DNA from: Eutypa lata
Taxonomy: Eukaryota; Ascomycota; Sordariomycetes; Xylariales; Diatrypaceae
Length of the DNA stretch: 64,000 bases
Direction of reading: 5' to 3'
NCBI GenBank assembly: GCA_022661535.1
Contig: JAKULF010000005.1
Location: 4,030,001 to 4,094,000 of the forward strand
Part shown: positions 23,434 through 36,080 of the stretch, in pieces
How the letters are laid out: the number at the start of each line of letters is the position of its first letter
Numbering within the stretch: position 1 is the stretch's first letter
The notes under the pieces: generated by a model
What the model was told of the DNA's origin: nothing
Seen by the model: only the letters and a program-made list of their open reading frames with translations
Database searches by the model: none
Made by a program: the position numbers and the translations under genes

Positions 23434-26400
23434 TACGTGGTGGTGGGAGAATTAACCTTCGCGCTATCACGTCATCCCTCGACTTTACCTCCGACAAGTG
23501 GTAAATCGAGGATGACCGGGATGCAAGAAGGTTGAAGGAAATGCCTGGAGTACATAACTGGTTAGGACATTTGAAGTTGACATACAAACGGTCATGGTAG
23601 ACTAACAAATTGCGTGTACTACGCGAGGTGAGAGATGATGAACAACGCCAGTTTAGGTATATCTAAGGGTAGATGTAGTGTGAGAGCAACTCCGAGATCG
23701 AAGGAGGTGGGGGTGGGGATGGGGATGGCAAGGCTCAATTTGGGTCAGCTCAGGCATGAAACGAGCCTTAAAGGGAGACTAGGGGCTACTTAGAAGGAAG
23801 AAGGAAAAGAAGAAGGAAGTATCTGGGTTTCTTGAGAGTGATACTCAGAAGATATCGCCATCAAAGCGATACTCAAAGGCTAAGTAGGTAGGTAGGTAGG
23901 AAATGAGGAATGCTTGTGCTCACAATGATCCCGTTATTAGACTAAACGTAGAGTAGTTTAGAAAGAGTCGGAGGTAAACCTTTTTGGCCAAGTTAACTTT
24001 GGTAACAAGAAGGCAAAAAGTTGCTCAACAAGGCGTCAACGACTTCGAGGGGGTCTCAGTTCCTTGGTGTTGGCGGCGTTGTTTCTGCCTACAGTCAAGT
24101 CCTAAGTGGTTAGGCACAGAAGCACAATACAAATAGGTAGCTAGAGATGTAGGTATGTAGACAGTAGGTAGGTAGGTACATGTAGATATAGGAGATTCAG
24201 AGTAGTCGCCTGCCTTGACTGTTGCGATCTGTGTTTGTCATAGACTACAGTATGCGTATAAAGTTTCAAAGTTGAGAAGGATACGGCAATACACAAGGTA
24301 TGAAGGTACCTAGTAGGTAGGCAAAATACGTAACACATAGAAATAGTTATGAGGTAGGTAGGGTGAGGCAGGTCTGGTGTCTTCCCATTTGGAGTTTGGA
24401 GTTTGGAGGGGCACGGAGCATGGGGGGTCGATGATGATGGTGGGGAAGGTGAAGTGAATGCCTTGGATTGGGCCAGAGAAGCGTAGGGCCAGCAACACGA
24501 AAATCAGGCAGTTTAGGTTACCTTACCTTAGGTACCTAGGTAGGTTAGGTATACGGAGTAAGCAAGCACTTACACATATGTATGTATGTCTTTATGCAGC
24601 GATTACTTATTTGTAGATTCGACGATCCGAGTTGCGAAGGTCGAAGCTGTCTGCCGGCGACATTAACAAAGACTGTCCCAGGTAATGACTAAAGTGATAT
24701 GATATTAAATGGGTGACTCTTTCTGTATCAAAGTTACCCTACCCTGTCGCATGGATACCTCGATAAGAGAGAAGCCTAGATAACATGTATGTATCCATGT
24801 ATCTACCTTCAATGTTGGTAGGTTATTGGTACATACGTGTGACCAAACCAAGTCCGAGCGCGGGCTTTCTGGCACAAACCGACGTGATTAGGTACGAAGG
24901 TAAAAGTTGAATACCTACAGGTATGTATGTATGTAGGTAACTTAATGTACGTATTTGTGATCGATATCCAGCATGAAGGTTCTGACGGTCGCTTCAAGAT
25001 ATTTTCATGATGGGTAAGGTGTATGTGGTCTTATGAAGGCATATATTAAACTCCAAACGACTCTTTGTCAGGCAGAAGGACTGATGATATGCAAGTGTGT
25101 TAATGAGCGATGACGAAGCTACCTACCGACCTAACCCAGCTGCCCCATCTCGGTATCACTAGTTAATGTCCTACCTTATCTATCGACTATCAGTGATACA
25201 GCGGGGCAAATCCCCGTATCCACCTTCGCCTTGCAGCCTTTTTAGCCTCTTGATCTTCCACTAATAGTTGTCTAAGGACGTGGCACGCGGCCGTGTGAGG
25301 TGCTATGGACATGCGGGGTCCCATCCAATGCGGCTTCGACATCAGTAGTATCAAAATATCATATTGGTAAATCTTATACATGCGCTTAATTTCGCTTTTG
25401 GTTACTATCATTACTACTTCATACTTGCACTGTTCAGGTGTCGCTCTTAGATTACCTAGTCTAACCTCTAGGATAAGATAAGACGTCCTCTTTCCATTAT
25501 GACCAAGTTTACATAATCCCCCCTCAGCACACAAGTAGGGCTATCGTATAGTAGTTATATAGTGTAATAACTCATGCTAGCCGGTGGTTTATTTTCTACA
25601 CCTTAAGACTTCTAACTAGGTAGCCTTGTAGGTTTGTTGAATGATGGGTAGGTAGTAGTGGGTAGTTAGCCTCAATACAATAGATGACTCATTATACGTG
25701 CACTGAAAGCCCAAAGAACAAGCGTGTTAAAGGTGATATGCAATGCAAGGTCTCTCTAGGAGACACATTATCATGGGGTAGTATCATTTGGGTATTATGT
25801 AATACATGCTCATCGCTTCCAGAGCCTATAGGCCACAGGTCCTCCACAGCATTATTAAATACCTCCTAGCCAGCACGAGATATGATCTCGGTGACACCTA
25901 CAGCTCCGAAGCCCCGGCATGTATCATGATTTAACCAGCCGTATCAAGTATCAAGTAAATGCGCCCTTTCCGTACTCCTGAATCATGAAGACCTTTATAT
26001 GATCGATGAATAGCTCGGTGAATAACCCGCGAAGCGGTACCGTTCGCTTCCGCTACGAAATGCAGAGTTAAATTTTGACAACGCTCTTCCTGGTATATAT
26101 CTCTCCGACAAGGAGGGTCCAGAACTCGTATATCAAGAAAGCAACATTGAAGGTTGCGGCTCCAGGCGCCTTCGTGACGCTGCCAACAGCATGGGAGAAA
26201 GTCGAGGTTTATAGATATGCAAAGATGGCGCAGATGAGCTCAACGAGCACCACTAACGAGACATCGCAAACCACAGTGAAGCAGAATGAAGCCGGTATAT
26301 TCCGGACAAATGGGTATCAATGTATGAATGTTAAAATTGTTGCAATGGGACATCATCGCAAAATGAGGTAAAGTCGTAGATGGCGGAGACATAGGCGTAG

Positions 26401-26454
26401 AACAAAACGTCGGATTTGAGGATAGAAGAGGGAAGTGTGAAAGCGATGCATCAT
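23434..26454. other. Gene-free intergenic region with clustered TAGG/CCTA tracts
   Basis: 3.0 kb. The left end is the 5' side of the membrane-protein gene. It contains many tandem (TAGG)n/(GTAG)n tracts (23883-23900, 24150-24180, 24515-24550, 24905-24940). An 8-bp near-duplicate (GGAGTTTGGAGTTTGG) sits at about 24390-24407. Frames present start from non-ATG codons and have no family features. Confidence 0.5.
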
Positions 26455-27393
26455 CTATAGAATGCCATGCTTCTGGAAGAGGCGCTTTAACGAGTCCGTG
26501 TCAAAGTCCTCATCTTCGGGGATCATGTCGATGATGCCTGTTAAGTTGGCGAACAGGTCACCTTGGTTTCGGTAGCCCAATATTGTTGGAACAGCGGCAT
26601 TGTCAAACTCGATGTCCTCGTAGTGAACCTTGACGAAGTGGACGAATGGATTGGAAGAGACTAATGGCCTCAAGGCTTTTTCAACGAGACTCGATACTTG
26701 GCACTATTTCGGGAGATCTTAGCAAAGATAACTCTTAGACGAAGTTACACAAAATAGGAGGCTTACCTGATGATCATACACAAACACTGCAACTGTTGTC
26801 TCCCGGCCAACCTTCTCGATTGCATCCAGATAGCCAAGGGCGTCTACCGAGTCGAACCGCCCCCACATACGCAGACTTGGGCTTGTCCTGCGATTCCGGA
26901 CGCCATTCTGGGCTTCTTGCTCGAGCTGTTGCCGTCTCGTCTCTCGCCATTGTTGCAGGAAAGCTTCCTCGTCCTGGTCAAAATCATCGTCGCTCTCACC
27001 GCTGTTCGAGTTACTTCGCTTAGCAGCGTCGCCCATGCCAAAAACTGATCTCCGAGCAGCGCGGACCCGGTTCCGCCACTTGCCCTGACGTGCCTCCTCA
27101 TAAGCACGGGCATCAGCAATAACACCTTTCACTCCCGTACTACGCCCCGAGTCAAACGCCGCAGGGGGCAGCTTAACATCTCCTCCGGTGGTTGGAACAC
27201 GCATGGCTGCGTCTATCTTGGATTGACGGTAACGGTCTTCTTCCTCGTCTTCGTCGCTGTCGTTTGAGTCTCCCCTTGTGTCGTCCAGGTCTTCTGGGTG
27301 TACACGTCGTCCGTTATCTGTATTCTTGTTGATGAGGTCTTGGAATTCCTCTTGAGCTGGCGTCAGGTTGTTGTTGGCAAATGTGGAGGACAT
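26455..27393 (-). CDS. Phosducin-like protein (PhLP/BDM-1 type)
   Basis: Two exons, 27393-26767 and 26703-26455, give 291 residues; the 63-nt intron (GTAAGC...ATAG) joins VYDHQ to CQVSSLVEKAL. The start is the first ATG (MSSTFANNNL); the frame extends a few codons upstream without another ATG. The N-terminal helical half contains an acidic SDEDEEED patch and a GVKGVIADARAYEE stretch comparable to the Gbeta-contacting motif of phosducins. The C-terminal half, about residues 185-280, has the thioredoxin-like phosducin fold: TTVAVFVYDH, HFVKVHYEDIEFDN, VPTILGYRNQGDLFANLTGI. The family acts with CCT chaperonin to assemble Gbeta-gamma. Whether it is the class I Gbeta chaperone or another phosducin-like subgroup was not settled. 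The Gbeta gene itself lies 7.2 kb to the right on the same strand. Confidence 0.85.
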
Positions 27394-28696
27394 GTTGGGC
27401 AACCAGGTAGAGGGGCTGTCAAGTTTCTTTATGTGCCTTCTGGGTTGAAGAAGGAGTGAACTAGGGTGTTGGGGATTTTGTGTGAAAACGGAAATCTCCA
27501 GTCGTGGGCACTAACGGGGTTACAAGGTCGTAAACGGGATGACTTGGCCTGCAGGTAGCACGAGGCGACTAGGATCGGTAGGTACTCTAGGGTGTACTTG
27601 GAGAGAGAAAGGCAAGTTCAAGAAATATCCCTTGCACAGCCACGAGTTAGGTGGAAGGTATGTAGGAACTAAGAATAGGTCGGCCACCCCTGGGACATGC
27701 GTCACGGCGTTTCAGAGCTGAAAACCGCGTCCAGTAGGCTGTAAGACGTGTGGTGCGGTGTGTTAGAGAATATGTGGTCCAGCCCGACGGATCCAATGGA
27801 GGAATAGTAAACAGTAAGCCAAGTTGCTATGTTGTATTCTGGCAAAACAAAAGTGGCTGATATATACCAGATATTTGGAAGGTAAGGTATTTGGAAAAAA
27901 GAATTAGAGTAGATCACAATACCACAAATGAACTATCACTTGGAGGAATGTGAAAAGTAAGTTACGCGAATTTTCTACCCTCGGCTGATTCGATCAGTCA
28001 CAATAAGAATTGGTTAGGCAGGGTGGCAGGGAACGATAGAGACGGTGGACATCCAAAAGGTACGGGGAAAATATGGTGGTGTAGGTGAAAGAATTGGAGA
28101 CAGGAGATCGCTAACAAGGCAGGAAAAAAAAGAAAAGCACAGGTTATCGATGAGATGACGACCGCAAGAGGGAAGGAAACCAGGGGCTCACCATTAGTGA
28201 GAATAAAAAGCAGTAACTAAAATTTTAGGTTAGTCTAGATGTGAAGCGGAGACCCAGGACAAGGCCTGAGTGGCACGTTAGGGCAGGTGATGTAGGGATT
28301 AAAAAAACGTGGAAAAGCGGGACTGTACTAAATTTGCCTCCCAGTAAGTTATGGTCTAGTTATTCTGTAATGCACGCAGCGGGCATGCGGCGTAAAATAG
28401 TTAGTTAGGTACTCCGTAATCATTCCTACAAACCTGTCTAATGTTGGCCTTGTTCGTATTCGATATTGTTTCTAGAACATGATGCATACGAAATCGGGGA
28501 GTTTTTGACTGATTCCTCGGAGGCAAGGCGGTGGTCTTGCGGCGCAAACTAACTACATATCACCTACCTTATTATATCGATACATATTATGTCAACGAAT
28601 CACCCACTCGTCTCCATACGCTTTCAAGAACATCTATAACACTACTAATATTAGCCCGAACTACTACTTCGTACTACCTACAGTTAGTTGGATAAC

Positions 28697-28732
28697 GCCT
28701 GAATGCTAGCCTGAATGCCAGCCTGAATGCCA
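28697..28732. repeat. Three tandem copies of a 12-bp unit
   Basis: GCCTGAATGCTA is followed by two copies of GCCTGAATGCCA. The array ends 41 bp left of the inverted-repeat element at 28774. Confidence 0.9.
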
Positions 28733-28773
28733 CGGTACGCTTGGACGTAATTTCTTGTACCTATCTATACCTA

Positions 28774-29115
28774 GGGTTTCTGTAGTGGGACACTTTTCCG
28801 AAAAGTGCGGTACGGTACAAAGTGCGGTACGATACCGTACGAAACGCATTACACTTTTCGATTTTAAGGTACTTTTGAAATCGATTTGATACAAAATATT
28901 ATCGTATATTTTGCATATATAAAGGTACTTTTTTTTTAAAGTAAGTATTTTTATTTTTTCTTCGAATCAGCCAAGTACTTAAGTATTAAGGTATTTTTAT
29001 ATATAGGTCCGGAACTAAGTACGGCCCGAAAAGTGCAGTACGTTTCCTAAAAGTGCAGTTCGGTACGTGTACTGTACGGTACTGTACATTCACGTACGGT
29101 TCATACCGAAACCCT
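28774..29115. mobile_element. 342-bp TA-flanked inverted-repeat element (MITE-like, noncoding)
   Basis: The left end reads GGGTTTCTGTA and the right end, in reverse complement, GGGTTTCGGTA: a terminal inverted repeat of 11 bp with one mismatch. Both ends are bordered by TA (28772-28773 and 29116-29117), the target choice of Tc1/mariner-type elements. Inside, four direct copies of an AAAAGTGCRGTACG-like motif lie near the two ends (28800-28835 and 29028-29065). Self-complementary GTAC/CGGTACCG sequence is dense in the right arm, and the core is AT-rich (28855-28990). There is no coding frame, so it would be non-autonomous. An 11-bp direct repeat, CTATCTATACC, is present at 28761-28771 and 29115-29125. 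Class assignment is an inference. Confidence 0.55.
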
Positions 29116-31350
29116 ATCTATACCCGATGACCCGATATCCTAGTTGTGCTAGCTACTTATGTAGCTCTATAGACATGGATTCTCAGGGATCACTGTCATT
29201 ACCGAGAACGAACCAGACCGCATCCTAATGCGTCTGTGGTGAGGTTGCAGGGTCGCCAAGGGAATCTGCAGTACAGCGCGTCATTGGCCATAGGGTCTAT
29301 CATCGATGAAGTCAAGATATAGTACGGTCAATGCGTATGCGTAGCATCGATTACCTACATCGTACAAAGAAGCGTTGCTCACAATCTACCCGACCAGATC
29401 TATCTCCGCGCTCAAATGTCAATGCTCAAGTAGTCTAACTGAGAGAAGTGGCAACCGCCGGACTCAACTGACTCATGAATTTGCCTCGGTGGTTAGCAAG
29501 ATAACAGAAGCCCGATCGACCATGCATTTCTCAGATTTATTACTTCGTCCCTTTTGTTCCTTAACTATAGGTACTTATTAATATTAGCATAAAAGAAGGA
29601 ATAAAATGTTATCGTCACTAGAGCCTATACCGGTAAGATTGAAACCGGACTTGCCGCAGAGGGGGCCAAAGAGAATTAAAAGAAAAGGGTTGCAACCGAG
29701 CCATGTTACACATCCTGGCATGTTCTGTCTGGAAATGGAAACCTTCCAGAAGTGCTTGGCAGCACGTGTGAGTTGAACGACTAAAAATATTCACCATGCA
29801 AAAGTACGCAATCGGGGTCTCCGCCACTCCAAACGATGATGAATAATTGGACAGCTGTTTCGAAACATCCCGTTACAGCACAGGATGACAATGCGGGTTG
29901 GTAGGTATGTAGGCAGGTATATATGTTGGTAAGTGAGGTAGGAATTTCAAAATTCGTTGGGGGTTGGAAGTATTTTTAAGAAACACCGAGGGTTTGATTC
30001 GTTCAGCTTTCAACGTAGAAGCAATTATAAGCACCTTTAATAAGAAATACAATACAGCTTTCATCTCGTTAGTGTGCCCTTTACCGAATTGCAATGCCGT
30101 ACCCCCTAAAGCGCATGAAGAAGCATTTAACCTCGTAGCAAAGGCTTATGAGCACAAGGCTTGCAAGGCTTGCAAGGTAATCCAAATTCAATGCCATGCG
30201 TTCCATCCTACATACATATGTAGTTAGAACATGTTTAGCAAGATGGCAAGCTAGTCCTTTACGAACATCATACCTGGCAGCCCTGGGGTTACTGGGCTGC
30301 TGGGCTTGAAGAGGATCTCCAAATCTCCTATGTAATGTGGAAACATTGCGGAGGAAGTCCGAGTTGCCACGAGGAATCCCCTGTGCGCATCAGATTTCAC
30401 ATAACTAGAGTGAGCTGGGAGTTCAAAGTTATACTACTACGTACGTACATATGTATGTAGTAACTAATAACTTGAAGCAAGTAAAATAGTGATTAGTAAC
30501 GAGCTACTACGTGGTAGCCGCTCTCCAAGGGTCGCTAGCACAGGCTATTAAAATAGACGCGTAGTTCTCTTGATTATAGTATATTGTACGGATGTAGTAG
30601 TTAGAAATCAGCTCGGTGTCGTACTACGAGTTCATGATAAATTACCTAATAAGCCTTCTCTCTCTTGTTCTACCCATTAGGATGTAAGGTTGTCTAGACA
30701 TGTCTTCGACGCAGACTAGCTAAGCCACAACTAACGACTACCGAGTGCCACCAGTCTTACATACGCAGTACGCAAGTACAGTAGCAGCACTAGTATAGTA
30801 TGCATGCATTACATATGCGTACATGACCAGCCCGGTGCAAGGTTCCAGACGTCGAATGATTCAATCCATACATTGTCGGGGTCTGAGAACTCCAACGGGT
30901 CGTAGACGCTATCGATGTTTCAGGCGTTTTGTTTCAAATTCTAGAGCGGTCTTATCTTTCTGAGAGTGCGGGGAGTTGGTTATCTGCTATAGCAGTGGTC
31001 ACTCACTACCTGACTACCTATGTAAACGTCTGTAACTATCTGACATGCAAAGTGGCACACCACATTCTCTTCATCCTCCTTGCCGCGACTGACATGCGAC
31101 ATTACTAAACGCGGTATCTCCCGACAGTGTGTCTTCGTCAAATGTTTAGGACGAGCGTGTGGTATCGTGTGATATCAGATGTTCAAGGCAGTTTCCGTAT
31201 CTAAACATCATTCTAATCCGAGCTCGACATCGCTGACTGGCCAACTAGCTACTAACTAGATTCACTCCAGGGACGACAATGTTGCTGTATGGTGTCTGTG
31301 ATAGACGAACTATTAATAAAAATGTGCATACGTATCAGAGGACCAACGTT

Positions 31351-31434
31351 CCCTATCTTCGACAACTTACCTAAGGGGCCCTATCTTCGACAACTTACCT
31401 AAGGGGCCCTATCTTCGACAACTTACCTAAGGGG
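31351..31434. repeat. Three perfect tandem copies of a 28-bp unit
   Basis: Copies at 31351-31378, 31379-31406 and 31407-31434 are identical. The unit starts CCCTATCTTCG and ends CTTACCTAAGGGG, so adjacent units form a GGGGCCC junction. No partial copies or variants were seen on the flanks. The perfect identity points to recent duplication. Confidence 0.95.
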
Positions 31435-32192
31435 GGAGACCGAGGCGGATATGAATAGAACACCAATGGAATGTTCGTCAGATGCACGATTATATCATGA
31501 CCGGAGCCAGTATACTTCTCCAGGAAAGCCGATTTGACAGTCCCGATAAAAATACAGATACCGAGATCTAAGGGAGTTAGCCAGCCGGTGTTGGCTAGAT
31601 ATAATTGAACAGCCTCGCGTCTTCGCCAACCAGGCTCTCAAACCCACCCACCCACACCCACACACCACTTTCAGCGGCACAACCGATGCAACACTGCGTG
31701 TAGCCCAGCCCGGCCTACCTAGAGCAGAGGGAAAGCCACATGTTGCAAGGCCACAAGCAGAGGGAGGGAAACCCGGCAGTGCGATGCGATGCGACGCAGC
31801 ATTCCTTCCAGCCTTTTCTCCCTGACTAGCTACAGCAACGAGAGAACAACAACAACGAACATTTGTTGGTTGTTTCACTCACTTACTTCACCCACCCACC
31901 CCCGGTCGGAGAGACCCGCCAGTGTGGTAACACGACAATTTGTACGCCACAGGGCCGAAGAACGAATTAGATATTTAAGTAGCATACCTACCTACCTCAC
32001 GCACCAAGCCTGCCTGCCAGCCTGCCTTGCCTACTTATGCACCTTAAGATATCTAGCCTCAGCACCTAATCATAGAAATAAGATTTGAGGATACTACTCA
32101 CCTACGTAACCAGCATTATGCAGCTGGGCTGACTGCGGTACGCCACTTCCATAGAAACTTCCAAGTTTCGATCGAACAAGGGAGAAATATAA

Positions 32193-32207
32193 CCCCCCCC
32201 CCCCCCC
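32193..32207. repeat. C15 homopolymer
   Basis: An uninterrupted run of 15 C. Such runs are prone to sequencing and assembly length errors. Confidence 0.9.
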
Positions 32208-32811
32208 GGCCCAGGCAAACAAAAAAACAACCTCCAGTCTGACATGGGGAAACAATCTGACTTGCAGCGTTCTGCACTACCCTGTTACAGCGCATACATA
32301 CTACATGCGCAGACAGCAGAGATGTTAGGGCCGACAAGCGGGAGACCTACATATGAAGTGCATACATATGTAAAATGGATATGTACGCAATAAGCCGCCT
32401 ATCGGACAAGGCGTGAATGCGGCCATGCGGTCCGGCGGCAGCGACAACTCGCGCCATTAATATAAAAAAATATATATAAAACATAGGGCTGTTATCGAAG
32501 CCCACCGTGTCGTACTCTATGCGTTGTGGAAATGTACCTAATATGAGCGTGAAGTGAGGTGCCTAGGTCGGTGGATGGTGCTTACATAGGACCATTGGAC
32601 GATATCATCCTTTTTGTTTTTGTCCGGGCTCGAGAAAGATGGGACACACGAAAGATTAAAACAGCCACAGATGACCTCTCCTCGTCTGTTCCCACGATAC
32701 GAACGAGGAGGAGAGAACGGGGGGAGGCTGTACACTGGTCTCAAAGTACGTAGTTGTAGTAATATACGAACTACGATAGCCATCCGATCGACCAAATGAC
32801 CCAGAGACCGA

Positions 32812-32842
32812 CTGTCTGTCTGTCTGTCTGTCTGTCTGTCTG
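32812..32842. repeat. (CTGT)n microsatellite
   Basis: Nearly eight perfect CTGT units in gene-free DNA. Confidence 0.9.
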
Positions 32843-34631
32843 CTGTCAGAGAACCCCTCCCTCTCATCAGGCCACCCCTTCTTCTTCTTGTTGCTGTTCT
32901 TGTTGGAATCGGGGATTAGTACCCGCTGATATCGTGTGTGTGTGTGTTCTTCGAAAGGAAAGAAAGTGACCTCTTAAAACGGACTAGTACGTTTCATGAA
33001 CACAAAACACACTACTACAGTACAGTAATGCGCCGTCTTTTTCTTTATATAAGTATTCAGGATCGACACTTGCACACGTGGAGTTACATACATGTAAGAA
33101 AATACACACGAAGGAAGCGGGGAGAAGGGGGTGTAAAACGAACGGCACCGTTGGCCGGGACCGGGACCGGGACCACCTCAGCGCTCGTCGAAGAGTTTAA
33201 GGGAGGGCGGTATGGTACTAAGTAAGCAAAGAAGGTAAGGAAGTGCAAAGGGGGGGGGGTAAGTTCCATCAGAAAGATCTATCGCGAACCAAGGCAAAGC
33301 CTCTAGTTAAGGGATATTTCCATCCTTCAACTTAGGTAGGTGGTATGGGATGGTACTTAGGTAAGGAAAGGAGGCAGTGAAGTAAGCGGGCCAGCTAAAT
33401 GCTCATGGTAAGCTTATTAGCTAGTTAGTACCAGTCGGTTGCTCTTCTTTATTCGCTTTAAGAAAAGAATACCATGGATCTCGTCTTCGATTCTGACTCA
33501 CGAGAGCACTTGCAGTAACGTATGGGTATATATCTATACGGACTCCCGACAATACTTAGTAAACCACAGCAACGCTCCAGCGAGACACGTTGTTTGCTAC
33601 CACTGCTGCGGACCTTTAGACGAGACAGATGATTCGATCGAACAGTTAATGTGGTGATAAGATCAAAAAAAATGGATTACTCATTCGGTATGTAATGGCT
33701 ATGGTACAAACAACAACATTGACGCCGGATTTGGATATCTTCTCTCTTCTTTATCCCTCTCTCAACAACTAGACTTAATTCATCTCCAAGTCCCATTCAC
33801 TCAAGACATAATTCCAAAGAAAGTTGACCCTTAGGAAGGGCCCACGGGGTGACTAGTCGCCGCCGCCACCGCAACAGCATCCCTTGATGCTTTCTTTCCC
33901 CTCGACACTAAAATCAGCAGCTCAACTCAACATTCCTCATAATTTTTATCTTTATCCGAACAAACTCTCGATGACTCCCATATTCGTCTACCATGAAAAG
34001 GCTTGGGATGTCGAATAGGCGCATGAAAATAGGAGAAGCGGATAGACGAGCAGGAAACATTTTTGGTGGAAGGTTTATAATAATATGAACAAGTCTCTTC
34101 CAGAGAGCGTGCACAATATGTGTATAATAGTGCTATCGGGAAGTTCGAGCAGAAGGACAAGCGTAAGGGAAGAAGCGAGTTCGAAATGAAATCCTCGCTA
34201 TATCGTGTGTACGCTCGTCCAATGAAAACAGAACGGCCTCCGGTATAGATCCATGGATAGGCGAGACAATGGAAAGGGGTATGGTATCAGCAGTGGGCAA
34301 CAGCCTAGGCGGAGCTTGACGGCTCCGACCAAGGACAAAGTTGGCAAATGGTATTAAGAATTGGATACTGGCTAGCATCGATAGTGCTTCCAGAGGATGA
34401 TCGGTAGGTAGGAGCCGGTACGCAGGAAGTCGGATATAACGTAGGGCAGTAAATGAAACAGGTGTGAAAAGTTGTCGTGACTTCGTCCTGGCTACGCCGA
34501 ATCTCGATGACGAAAGGGCGTTTATCAGGTGATATTAGTTTGAAAATAACCACTCAAAGAGAACCTGATCGAGGCGTCCAATGATGTTCTACAAGTGCGG
34601 AACGAATGCACGGTCATTCCCCGTCGTCATT

Positions 34632-36080
34632 TTAGTATGCCCAGATTTTCAACTATAGCAGCAAGGTCAGCGGTCAGCGATCTACGCGTCATAACTCGGG
34701 TAGGAAGGTATATAGCAAAAACTTACAACTGAGTCCCAAGAACCTGTGCACAAGCTGATGCCATCGTTGCTAACGCCCAAGCAGCTGACACGGTTCTCAT
34801 GGCCCACAAGGGAGCCAACCTTTTCCCCTCTGGTAATATCCCAAACCTAGAGAAAAAACGTCAGCTTGAATCCATAACATCCAGGTCGTTCAACATTTAC
34901 CTTGCACTCGAAGTCATCATATCCTGCAAAAAGTAATCTTCCAGAAACGGACGTGGCGACCGAGGTAATACCGCATAAAATCGATTCGGACTAGTTATAC
35001 ACTGCGTTAGTCATATGCCAATGGTTTTAAGGAGGTGAAAACTTTGCTTACGCCATAGAGGTTCAGTTCCCTATCTGCTCGGATATCAAATAGTCTGCAG
35101 GTAGCATCGTCGGAACCTGTTACGAAGGAGTGACCATCCGGGAAGAACTGGATGGCATTGATATCGGATTCATGACCGGCAAATGTTTGGACAGCCTTGC
35201 CAGCGCGGATGTCCCACAATTTGGCAAAAGCATCGCAAGCACCCGAGATGAATGTGTTCTGGTTTGTGGGGTTCAGGCTGATGCTCATCACATCACCAAG
35301 ATGATCCGCAAACTCCATAACCTTGGTGCCGGTCTCAATATCCCACTTCATACAAGTCATATCTCCGGACGAGGTGAGGATACTCCGGTCGTTTATAAAG
35401 CGGCAGCAGGATAAATACCCGGCATGACCGGACAATTCGCGAGCGACGCGCGTGGGTCCATCCCTGTTTTGGTTGAGGTTGTAAATGGAGCAAATGTTGT
35501 CAAGACCGCCGCAAGCCACGTAGTTACCACTAGGAGCATAAGCGCACGTCATGACCCAAGAAGACCGTAAGGGGATGGCATGGACTTTGTTAGTAGTGTA
35601 AGCATCCCAGATAATCAGCTTTCCATCCTGCGATGCCGACACCAAATGTCTCCGGTCGGTAGACCAGTGCATAGCATATATCTTAGCCAAATGTCCTTTT
35701 AGTGTCCTCTTGGTCTTCATCAATTGATTTTTGGGTATCGCCTCATGCGAGTGTTGCGCAACATCGCGGACTGTTGACAAGAGAGAGAGAAAAGATCAGC
35801 ATCGCATATTATACATCATACGCGGGTTGTCATTGAGGGAAAAACATATCGCGTCCTACAATCTATACCACGGTACAGAGACGACGATGGTGATAGTGGT
35901 AATAGCAATGATGGCGATAGCCACAGTATTCGCGAAATGATGAAACTCACGTGTCGTATCAGCCAGCTCATCCTTCTTCCTCTTGATTCTGTCTTTTAGA
36001 GTCTCAGCCTCGCGTCGCGCCTGCTGAATACGCGCCTGCATCGCCTCAGGCGACACATCATTAGATCGTTGCGGATCCAT
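34632..36080 (-). CDS. Heterotrimeric G protein beta subunit
   Basis: Five exons, 36080-35951, 35770-35052, 34990-34901, 34846-34727 and 34652-34632, give 359 residues. The introns are 180, 61, 54 and 74 nt. The last exon is only 21 nt and encodes the closing LKIWAY. The N-terminal coiled coil ([21 protein letters not shown]) is the Ggamma-binding helix. Seven WD40 blades follow, starting at [20 protein letters not shown] and including [28 protein letters not shown] and [14 protein letters not shown]. The length matches fungal Gbeta. It partners Galpha and Ggamma at the plasma membrane and acts upstream of cAMP and MAPK pathways controlling development and virulence in many fungi. The phosducin-like gene lies 7.2 kb downstream on the same strand. 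Confidence 0.97.

Larger units (their letters stand above)
27394..34631. other. 7.2 kb gene-free region with several repeats
   Basis: Upstream of the phosducin-like gene and downstream of Gbeta. I found no supportable protein gene on either strand; the frames present are short, mostly lack ATG starts and have no signal peptide or domain. It contains a 12-bp triplet repeat, the TA-flanked inverted-repeat element, the 3 x 28-bp tandem repeat, a C15 run, a (CTGT)n tract and G-rich runs near 33250. Individual entries are listed separately. Confidence 0.5.

Noticed and set aside
29964..30227. 87-codon frame with four Cys near its end
   Set aside because: It starts from a non-ATG codon, has no leader peptide, and its Cys-rich end comes from a short GGCTTGCAA duplication.
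31351..31434. CRISPR-like array
   Set aside because: The copies are directly adjacent with no spacers, and the genome is eukaryotic; it is a simple tandem repeat.
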